This document shows positions 57,458-64,000 of a DNA stretch of 64,000 nucleotides, one piece after another. Every line of letters starts with the position of its first letter. Positions within the stretch are counted from its first letter, which is position 1. The DNA comes from Acinetobacter guillouiae CIP 63.46 (GTDB taxonomy: Bacteria > Pseudomonadota > Gammaproteobacteria > Pseudomonadales > Moraxellaceae): positions 62,001 through 126,000 of the forward strand of contig NZ_KB849284.1 of assembly GCF_000368145.1 (NCBI RefSeq), in the 5' to 3' direction. Under the pieces are notes generated by a model. The model searched no databases, was not told the DNA's origin, and saw only the letters and a program-made list of their open reading frames with translations. Made by a program: the position numbers and the translations under genes.

Positions 57458-59638
57458 TTAAGATTCTATAAATCCCATATAAGGGTCAGAAAATGAATCT
57501 TTACCCGTTTCAATACGCCCAGCAAAACGGCGTTTAAAGGTGCTATCACCCTCTATTGTTACAGTAAAATCATACCAACCACCGAAATCAGACATATTCC
57601 AATTCAACTCCTTTTCTGTAGAAGCCGTTTCGATATTCCATGTCTTATTGGGTAGATAAGCATTGGCTTTCACGGTCAATTTTGCTGTTTTCGCAGCATC
57701 ATTACGAACTTTTAAATAGAGTTTAGGATCACACTCTTCAACACATACACGCACTTCTGGCAATGCCTCTATTTGTGCAGACTTGACTAAATCTCCTGCA
57801 AAGCCACGATGGAAACCATTTGGACCCAATACCCATAAATCATATAGTCCATTTGAAGCTTTCCATACATCATCCAATTGCTTACCTGCTTCAACCATAT
57901 AACGACGAGGAATCGCGTCTAAATTCAATTTGTCATAAACATGGAAAACTGCGGCGTGTGTTCCGGTATTAGAGAACATTAACTTCACCGTTTTTGTTGC
58001 CACATCAACTTTCGCACTACTATGTAAAATATAAGGCAATGCCCGAGAGAGGCGTGTTCCTAACTCTTGAACAGGATAGACCTGACTTAAAGGACGGGAA
58101 ACCGGTGGCAATAGCGCTTGTGCATTACGAATCGCATCTGCATCATTTTTGGTTTTTTTACCCATTAAGTCCGAAATAGCGGTGGTATTTGGATTTTTAA
58201 AGTCAAAAGCTGTGGTTAAATCACCACATACAGCACGGCGATATGGACTAATATTCGGTTCTTGCACGCCAAAACGTTGCTCTAAGAAACGAATAACAGA
58301 CGAATGATCAAAAACCTGTGAATTTACCCAACCACCACGACTCCACGGAGAAATCACATACATAGGTACGCGTATTCCTGGACCATAGACCCCCACACCA
58401 TTGCTGACTTTAGGATCAGTAAAGTTAGGTTGTCCTGCTGAAGCTTTGGGGTGCGTAGCGTATTCATATGAGATTTGTTCTTCACTCAAGGTGGTTTTAC
58501 CTTGCATCACACCTGAAGCATCTTTTGAAGGTGCGCTTGGTGATGGAATGTGATCAAAAAAGCCATCATTTTCATCAAAGTTGACCAATAAAACCGTTTG
58601 ACTCCAAATCGCAGGGTTTTCCGTTAAAGCGTTTAAAACTTCCTGAATGTACCAAGCACCTTGTACAGGGCTTGATGGTCCTGGATGCTCACTATAGGCC
58701 GCAGGTGCAACCATCCAACTGACTTGAGGTAATTGACCTTTGGCAATATCATCTTTAAATGAAGTAAGGAATCCACCATCAGGCATCGTATTGGCAATCC
58801 CTTTATACAATGGTTGTGTTGCATCAATGGCGGGATCATAAGCAGGACACGTGCTGTCATTGTTTACAGGTTTACCGGATAATTCATTGGCACGGCGATA
58901 TTGTTTAAAGCCAGCCAAAGGATTGTCGGTAAAGTTATCGGGCATATTTTGATAAACTTTCCACGTCACACCCGCTTGTTGTAGGCGCTCAGGATAGGTT
59001 GTCCAATCATAGCCTGTGCTTGATGCACCAATACTGTCCAAGTCATTTACAACACTGGCAACACCCGCAGCTTTAGGACCGTTTGAACCTGTCCATAAGA
59101 ACATACGATTCGAATTGGTTCCTGTATGCATTGCACAATGATATGCATCACACAGGGTAAAGGCGTTGGCAAGTGAGAACTGAAATTCAACTTCTTTTTG
59201 TTTGTAATATCCCATAGATTGGGGTTGTTTATATTGTACCCAATTGCCCATACGGCCATGGTTCCAAGCAAATTGCCCATCTGTCCATGAGTGTGGCGTA
59301 CCGCTAACACGTTGTGCATTACCGCGAGTACTGTCTAAATGATAGGGAAAGATTTTATTCTTATCTTTATCGTATTGTTCCCAAATCTTACGGTTGTCGG
59401 ATAGCGGAATGGTAAAACGATCACCAAACCCACGAACTCCTTTTAACGTTCCAAAATAATTATCAAACGAGCGATTTTCTTGCGTCAAAATGATGACATG
59501 TTTTACATCTTTAATCGTGCCTGTTTCGACTTTGGCGTCAATGGCTAAAGCTTTTTGGATGCTGGCTGGAAAGCTGGCTAAAGCGGCTGTACCAAATATT
59601 GTTTTTGTTGAATTGACTAAAAAATCACGACGGTTCAT
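57458..59638 (-). CDS. plc: Tat-exported phosphocholine-specific phospholipase C
   Basis: A 726-residue non-haemolytic-type phospholipase C that cleaves phosphatidylcholine and related lipids outside the cytoplasm. It begins MNRRDFLVNSTKTI, a twin-arginine signal, with cleavage expected near residue 34 (KALAID). The phosphoesterase domain starts with VIILTQENRSFDNYFG, the family's catalytic EENR-type motif, and continues to VLLVNFDENDGFFDHI and HPGPSSPVQGA. Two C-terminal DUF756-type domains follow. The frame is open to 59671, but the ATG at 59638 has AGGAAATAGAG before it and starts the Tat signal. It follows a small lipoprotein gene on the same strand. Confidence 0.94.
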   Translation of the reverse strand: MNRRDFLVNSTKTIFGTAALASFPASIQKALAIDAKVETGTIKDVKHVIILTQENRSFDNYFGTLKGVRGFGDRFTIPLSDNRKIWEQYDKDKNKIFPYHLDSTRGNAQRVSGTPHSWTDGQFAWNHGRMGNWVQYKQPQSMGYYKQKEVEFQFSLANAFTLCDAYHCAMHTGTNSNRMFLWTGSNGPKAAGVASVVNDLDSIGASSTGYDWTTYPERLQQAGVTWKVYQNMPDNFTDNPLAGFKQYRRANELSGKPVNNDSTCPAYDPAIDATQPLYKGIANTMPDGGFLTSFKDDIAKGQLPQVSWMVAPAAYSEHPGPSSPVQGAWYIQEVLNALTENPAIWSQTVLLVNFDENDGFFDHIPSPSAPSKDASGVMQGKTTLSEEQISYEYATHPKASAGQPNFTDPKVSNGVGVYGPGIRVPMYVISPWSRGGWVNSQVFDHSSVIRFLEQRFGVQEPNISPYRRAVCGDLTTAFDFKNPNTTAISDLMGKKTKNDADAIRNAQALLPPVSRPLSQVYPVQELGTRLSRALPYILHSSAKVDVATKTVKLMFSNTGTHAAVFHVYDKLNLDAIPRRYMVEAGKQLDDVWKASNGLYDLWVLGPNGFHRGFAGDLVKSAQIEALPEVRVCVEECDPKLYLKVRNDAAKTAKLTVKANAYLPNKTWNIETASTEKELNWNMSDFGGWYDFTVTIEGDSTFKRRFAGRIETGKDSFSDPYMGFIES

Positions 59639-59658
59639 CTCTATTTCCTTATTTTTTA

Positions 59659-59787
59659 TTATGGTGCGCAATGTACTTTACACGCAGCGGGTGGCTGTGG
59701 ATTCGTCGTTGAGCTTTCATTATCATCATTACAAGCACTGAGTAAGACACTCAGACTGGTCACTAAAATCAGCAAAAAATTTTGCAT
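59659..59787 (-). CDS. Small lipoprotein, 42 residues, upstream of plc
   Basis: A 42-residue frame with a complete lipoprotein signal: MQNFLLILVTSLSVLLSAC, with the lipidated Cys at residue 19, followed by NDDNESSTTNPQPPAACKVH and a final CAP. Two more cysteines lie at positions 36 and 40. Asp at mature positions +3 and +4 might influence membrane sorting. AGGA stands just before the ATG, though close. It ends 21 bases upstream of the plc start, on the same strand, so an operon is likely. Small Cys-containing lipoproteins of this kind are easily missed. The function is unknown. Confidence 0.7.
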   Translation of the reverse strand: MQNFLLILVTSLSVLLSACNDDNESSTTNPQPPAACKVHCAP

Positions 59788-59951
59788 TGTCCTATCCATG
59801 AAATAAAGGTAGGGATAGTCAATACAACTGCTATGACGCTAGAGTGAAGTTTTTATGGCAGTTTGATGAATACTTTTTAAAAAATTATGAATATCAAATA
59901 TTTGTTTTAATTTATAAATAACCGAATTAGGTTAAAATCATTTTATGCAAT

Positions 59952-59978
59952 AAAAAACGCATCCGAAGATGCGTTTTG
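59952..59978 (-). terminator. Terminator of rph
   Basis: AAAAAACGCATC and GATGCGTTTT pair around CGAA. Read leftward the stem is followed by a run of T residues. It lies 29 bases past the rph stop. Confidence 0.88.
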
Positions 59979-60006
59979 TTTATAAAAATAAATCAATATT
60001 TTCGAA

Positions 60007-60723
60007 TTACCAACCAAGCGCTTCTTGTTGTTTTTTTACCAATTCCTGAATACCTTTTTCAGCCATTTCAAGCATTGCATTGGATTGAGCGCGTGTAAAT
60101 GGTTTTTCTTCTGCAGTCCCTTGAATTTCAATAAACTCACCTGCTTGAGTCATCACCACATTCAAGTCAGTTTGACAGTTAGAATCTTCTTCATAGCAAA
60201 GATCAAGCAATACTTCATCTTGATACATGCCGACAGAAATCGCAGCAACAAGCCCTTTTAATGGATCATGCTTAATTTTCTTTTTCTCAAGAAGTACATT
60301 CATAGCATCAATTAATGCAACCGCAGCACCCGTAATTGCAGCAGTACGTGTACCACCATCTGCCTGAATCACATCGCAGTCGATGGTAATAGTGTTTTCA
60401 CCCAATTTTTTCAAATCCACCATTGCACGTAAGCTACGACCAATCAAACGTTGAATTTCTTGAGTACGACCAGATTGCTTACCGCGAGCAGCTTCACGGT
60501 CGCTACGTGTATGGGTAGAACGTGGCAACATACCGTATTCCGCAGTCACCCAACCTTGGCCCTGACCCTTTAAGAAACGTGGCACTGAATTGTCAATACT
60601 TGCAGTACACAGCACTTTTGTATGACCAAATTCAACCAATACTGAACCTTCCGCATAACGGGTGTAGTTACGGGTAATTTTAACTTCACGTAATTGATCT
60701 AATGCACGTTGGTCGATACGCAT
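60007..60723 (-). CDS. rph: Ribonuclease PH
   Basis: A phosphorolytic 3'-5' exoribonuclease that trims tRNA 3' ends. The 238 residues form one RNase PH domain. The start [28 protein letters not shown] is typical, with the arginine-rich region [33 protein letters not shown] and [18 protein letters not shown], the phosphate-binding site. Length and motifs are complete, so it is not the truncated E. coli K-12 type. It is monocistronic. Confidence 0.97.
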   Translation of the reverse strand: MRIDQRALDQLREVKITRNYTRYAEGSVLVEFGHTKVLCTASIDNSVPRFLKGQGQGWVTAEYGMLPRSTHTRSDREAARGKQSGRTQEIQRLIGRSLRAMVDLKKLGENTITIDCDVIQADGGTRTAAITGAAVALIDAMNVLLEKKKIKHDPLKGLVAAISVGMYQDEVLLDLCYEEDSNCQTDLNVVMTQAGEFIEIQGTAEEKPFTRAQSNAMLEMAEKGIQELVKKQQEALGW

Positions 60724-61088
60724 AGCTTGTCCTTATGGGATTCAAAAAATATTGCGACTTATTATAACAGATCCAAGAGAGATGGTTTTGTTACAAGATG
60801 GTGGTTTTTGAAATTGCTCGCTAAATCTATATGTGGTGACTTAAATAAACGTCTATACAAAAAGATAGATATACAAACCACGTTTTAAAATTTTCGAAAT
60901 TTAGCAAAAAAATTAAAAATCACTGAATCTAAAACATCGCATTAAAAGCAATAGAAGAACCTTATTTAACTCAATAAGGTTCTTCTAACAACAATTGAGG
61001 ATCTATTTTCAACAGCTATTGCACCAGTTGAATGAAGCGAGATAAACACCTTAGCAACACCAATGCTTACACATCGCAAAAACTTTGT
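60724..61088. other. 365-bp gap between desaturase and rph
   Basis: No gene is seen. A perfect 14-bp stem, AGAAGAACCTTATT (60953-60966) with AATAAGGTTCTTCT (60973-60986) and a 6-base loop, lies about 100 bases past the desaturase stop. It has no T-run on either strand and may be a processing or stabilising hairpin or a weak terminator. The rph promoter should be near its start in this interval. Confidence 0.5.
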
Positions 61089-62228
61089 TTAAGCAAAAAT
61101 ACCCTTCAACTTTTGTAAAGACTGAGTAATGGTTGCTGTCAGACTATTTGGCAAAGAGCATTTGGCTAAACGCACCCATACACTGCCAAATTGTTTCAGG
61201 AAATCTGCTTCATTATAATTGATGCCATATTCTGCACATAAAGCTCTAATTTTTGGAGCAGCTTCTGAATAACGATTGGCTGGCATATCAGGGAACAAAT
61301 GATGTTCAATCTGATGACTTAAATTCCCACTCAAAATATGCAACCAGTCTGTTCCAGTAAAATTACTAGAACCACGAATCTGACGTAAATACCATTCAGC
61401 ACGGGTTTCATTTTCCACATTATCTGCTTCAAAAGTCTCTGCATCTTCAGTGAAATGACCATTAAAGATTACCGCTGAAGACCACAAACTGCGGATCACA
61501 TTGGCAATGGCATTCCCAGCTAACACTGGCAAAGCATTGGGGCCTGCAATCACAGGAAAAAACACATAATCTTTTAGAATTTGACGGCGGGCTTTTTTAC
61601 GAAATTTTGCCGCATCTGCCCAGACCTGTTTCCAAGTTTTTGTTTTATAGATCAGCGCATCTTCCAAATGTAGATTTTGTAAGCCAACATACCATTCAAA
61701 AAACACCATCAATTGAATCGCTAAAGGGATATTAAACAAAAAGCGCGGTTCCCATTTTTGTGATTCACTAACACGGAGTAAACCATAACCCACATCATGA
61801 TCTTTACCCACAATATTAGTATAGGTGTGATGCACATAATTATGTGTGTATTTCCAATCATCACCTGTTGCCATGGTATCCCAGTCGTAGTTTGCACCAT
61901 TCAAACTTGGGTCATTTAACCAATCGAATTGACCATGCATAACATTATGACCCAGCTCCATATTTTCTACGATTTTGGAAATTCCCAGCAATCCCGTACC
62001 CACCACCCAAACAGGTGGAATCCATCCGCCAAACATCAACATAGCACGTGAAGCAATTTCACTATAACGGACAAAATTACGGATTTTATAAATATACTTG
62101 GCATCTTGTTCACCTAAACTGTCCATGATTTCACGACGGATTTCATCAACACGGCGACCAAACTCTGCGGTTTGTTCTGGGTTTAAATGTTTCGATTTAC
62201 TGTTTGGAAAAGTAACTGACATATTCAT
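61089..62228 (-). CDS. Membrane fatty acid desaturase (acyl-CoA/acyl-lipid)
   Basis: A 379-residue di-iron membrane desaturase with the three histidine boxes HNVMH, HNYVHHTY and HQIEHHLFP, and membrane segments between them. It resembles the DesB/DesA3-type delta-9 desaturases that use electrons from a dedicated ferredoxin reductase, which is encoded 119 bases upstream. Together they make unsaturated fatty acids aerobically. The frame is open to 62303, but the ATG at 62228 follows GAGGAG at good spacing; a further ATG is at 62222. Expression is probably controlled by the divergent TetR gene. Confidence 0.93.
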   Translation of the reverse strand: MNMSVTFPNSKSKHLNPEQTAEFGRRVDEIRREIMDSLGEQDAKYIYKIRNFVRYSEIASRAMLMFGGWIPPVWVVGTGLLGISKIVENMELGHNVMHGQFDWLNDPSLNGANYDWDTMATGDDWKYTHNYVHHTYTNIVGKDHDVGYGLLRVSESQKWEPRFLFNIPLAIQLMVFFEWYVGLQNLHLEDALIYKTKTWKQVWADAAKFRKKARRQILKDYVFFPVIAGPNALPVLAGNAIANVIRSLWSSAVIFNGHFTEDAETFEADNVENETRAEWYLRQIRGSSNFTGTDWLHILSGNLSHQIEHHLFPDMPANRYSEAAPKIRALCAEYGINYNEADFLKQFGSVWVRLAKCSLPNSLTATITQSLQKLKGIFA

Positions 62229-62347
62229 TGTCTTGCTCCTCAGCACTTCATTTTTAGAAGCCTTAGCTGAATTTTGGGTACAACTTCCTACGCCTAGGTT
62301 CAACAGACCGAGAAGTTGTTTAAATTTATTGAAATGATTGTTTTAAT

Positions 62348-63370
62348 TTACAGATTAATGACCACAGGGCTTATCGCTTGGCTGATACACAATTTGATCT
62401 GTGTATTTGAAGCATGGTCAATTTCACCTGTCAGCATATTTTTGGTCGAACCACTCACTTTGGTACAAGTACAGGTATTACAAATCCCCATACGACAACC
62501 ATGAGTTGGCTTTAATCCCGCTTGTTCAGCACTTTCAAGTAGGTTTGATTTCGCAGCAAACTCTTGTTGTGAGCGTAAAAAAACAATCGGTTGTGCTTCT
62601 AGGCTTTCATCTACCGCAATCTGGAAATACTCTTGTTTCAAACGATCTGTGATATTCAAATCTTGAAAAATTTGATTGATGCTTTGCATCATTGCACGTG
62701 CACCACACGCATAGCTTTGACGCTGCTTGAAATCAGGAACCAAACTTTCCAATAACTCGACAGTTAAATGCTGCTTTTGCTGAGCTGTGTGAATATAGTG
62801 ATAATTCAACAACGCATGTTGCTGATAAAGCTGTTCTAGATCTGTATGAAAAGCCTCATCACGACTAAAATAAATTAAATCAATTGGACGATTTGAATCT
62901 TTAAGTGCTTCAAGCAATAAAGAATGGATTGCGGTAATTCCACTGCCTGACGCAATCAATAACAATGGCGATGCATCTTGAGCTAAAACAAAATCACCTT
63001 GAGCTTGTGACAACTCAACAATGCTACCAAAAGCCATTTGGCTCAGTGCATTGGAGACTTTACCCTGCTGTTTTACAGCAATGATCAGATCGCCATTATT
63101 CAAAAATTTAACCACAGAGTAACTACGTTGTTGACGCACACCCGCAATTTCAACAGTTACAAGAACAGATTGTCCTGCTTTAAACTGTTGATGCTTAAAA
63201 TTACGATTTGGACGTAATTGAATTTGATAAAAATCAGGGCTTAATGCACGAGTTTTAATAATCGTGGCTTTTACCTTTTTCCAAGCCCAAACAGGATTGA
63301 TTTTTTCAGCGATAAAATCGACAAAATCCTCACGAACCCATTCTGGCTGATACTGCATATAGCTACTCAT
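62348..63370 (-). CDS. Ferredoxin reductase partner of the desaturase
   Basis: A 340-residue flavin and 2Fe-2S oxidoreductase passing electrons from NADPH to the desaturase. The FAD-binding part has QQRSYSVVK, the nicotinamide-binding part LLLIASGSGITAIHSLL, and the C-terminal plant-type ferredoxin domain has the cluster ligands in CRMGICNTC with a last Cys in KLCIS. The frame is open to 63430, but the ATG at 63370 follows AGAGGAA. The longer version would also place the upstream operator inside the gene. It is first in the operon with the desaturase. Confidence 0.92.
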   Translation of the reverse strand: MSSYMQYQPEWVREDFVDFIAEKINPVWAWKKVKATIIKTRALSPDFYQIQLRPNRNFKHQQFKAGQSVLVTVEIAGVRQQRSYSVVKFLNNGDLIIAVKQQGKVSNALSQMAFGSIVELSQAQGDFVLAQDASPLLLIASGSGITAIHSLLLEALKDSNRPIDLIYFSRDEAFHTDLEQLYQQHALLNYHYIHTAQQKQHLTVELLESLVPDFKQRQSYACGARAMMQSINQIFQDLNITDRLKQEYFQIAVDESLEAQPIVFLRSQQEFAAKSNLLESAEQAGLKPTHGCRMGICNTCTCTKVSGSTKNMLTGEIDHASNTQIKLCISQAISPVVINL

Positions 63371-63402
63371 GTGACGTTCCTCTTTGTGCTTGCTATTTAT
63401 TG

Positions 63403-63476
63403 AGTGAACAAACGTTCTTTTAGTGAACATATGTACACTATAATCATTTTTTAAATTCAGTCAACACCTGTACACT
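63403..63476. promoter_or_regulatory. Three operator-like palindromes, DesT/FabR type
   Basis: Three related 18-bp sites lie between the reductase and TetR genes. The centre site AGTGAACATATGTACACT (63422-63439) is a palindrome at 16 of 18 positions. Weaker ones are AGTGAACAAACGTTCTTT (63403-63420) and AGTCAACACCTGTACACT (63459-63476). They resemble DesT sites of Pseudomonas as I recall them. Binding by the adjacent TetR protein is inferred. Confidence 0.6.
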
Positions 63477-63544
63477 GACATTCGTCGTTTAATTTGTTTT
63501 TATTTTTGATAGACTCATCACAACAAAAATCTTTGGATACCAGA

Positions 63545-64000
63545 ATGTCGATACGCGATGAACGAAAACAGCAAAGCCGTCAGGCTTTACTTGATGCTGC
63601 TTTAACCTTAAGCACATCGGGTCGTTCATTTTCGAGTATCAGTTTGCGAGAAGTTGCCCGTGAAGTTGGTTTGGTTCCGACAGCGTTTTATCGCCATTTC
63701 CAAGATATGGATGAGTTGGGCAAAGAGCTGGTGGATCAAGTTGCGCTTTATTTAAAGAATGTCCTACATCAATTAGGCAAAGGCCTAGCGCATCCTGAAG
63801 CGAAAACCAAAACCAGCATGGCGCTGTTTTTTGAGGCTGTAGACAGCAGTTCGCAACAATGGATTTTTATGATCGCGGAACGTTGGGGTGGTTCAGAAGT
63901 TGTGCGTAAAGCCATCGCCCGTGAAATTGACTTCCTAAACGATGACCTTGCCAACGCGTTAAAGAAGTTTGAAGTTATCGCAAATTTTCATGATGAAAAT
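63545..64000 (+). CDS. TetR family regulator (FabR/DesT-like), cut by window end
   Basis: The first 152 residues of a TetR-type regulator; the stop codon lies outside the window. The DNA-binding domain starts at RKQQSRQALLDAAL and includes SISLREVAREVGLVPTAFYRHFQDMDEL, the FabR/DesT-type helix-turn-helix. The following region (MIAERWGGSEVVRKAIAREI) also fits that group, which senses the ratio of saturated to unsaturated acyl-CoA. It is divergent from the desaturase operon, with shared operator-like sites between them, so it probably represses that operon and perhaps itself. Confidence 0.9.
   Translation, partial: MSIRDERKQQSRQALLDAALTLSTSGRSFSSISLREVAREVGLVPTAFYRHFQDMDELGKELVDQVALYLKNVLHQLGKGLAHPEAKTKTSMALFFEAVDSSSQQWIFMIAERWGGSEVVRKAIAREIDFLNDDLANALKKFEVIANFHDEN

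Noticed and set aside
1-64000. CRISPR array, prophage or integrated plasmid
   Set aside because: No regularly spaced direct repeats, integrase, phage structural genes or replication genes were seen in the window.

Overview
The window is chromosomal DNA of an Acinetobacter species, probably outside the A. baumannii group. Evidence: low G+C, an Omp33-36-like porin, and the capsule order murJ - two FKBP isomerases - wzc/wzb/wza - sugar genes - itr-type transferase - galU - ugd - gpi - galE - pgm. That layout is the Acinetobacter K locus. The species call is inference from gene content; no rRNA is present.

Layout. 1-9.7 kb: a DszC/SfnB-like flavoprotein, acs, a DUF805 membrane protein, a MITE-like repeat, an MscS channel, rsmE, waaA, and an ArsR regulator with an Old Yellow Enzyme reductase. 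9.7-19.5 kb: prfB (with its programmed frameshift), a porin, a solitary Mrr-type nuclease, guaA, an acidic protein of unknown role, DoxX, DedA, a Gly/Trp-rich lipoprotein, an orphan ParA, SirB2, BolA and tRNA-Gly(GCC). 19.6-24.6 kb: a three-gene type I secretion operon of the LapE-LapB-LapC kind with no substrate gene nearby.

25.0-48.3 kb: capsule (K) locus. Pgm, GalE, Gpi, Ugd and GalU supply common precursors. RmlB, RmlA, FdtA and FdtB make a dTDP-3-amino-3,6-dideoxyhexose. A PglC-type transferase starts the repeat unit on undecaprenyl phosphate, three glycosyltransferases extend it, Wzx flips it, Wzy polymerises it, and divergent wza-wzb-wzc export it. Between fdtA and an acetyltransferase sits an overlapping set of ATP-grasp ligase, SDR and HAD phosphatase genes. 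I know of no assigned pathway for it, and it is the best candidate for an undescribed capsule modification.

48.4-64 kb: two FKBP isomerases, murJ, ampD, a second copy of the MITE-like repeat, nadC, a YfaP-like TPR protein, an LTA-synthase-type phosphotransferase, a 54-residue membrane protein, a Tat-exported phospholipase C preceded by a 42-residue lipoprotein, rph, and a desaturase plus ferredoxin reductase divergent from a TetR regulator cut by the window edge. Three similar operator-like palindromes lie in that last divergent promoter.

All reading was by eye. Identities, G+C statements and site assignments were not computed or searched.
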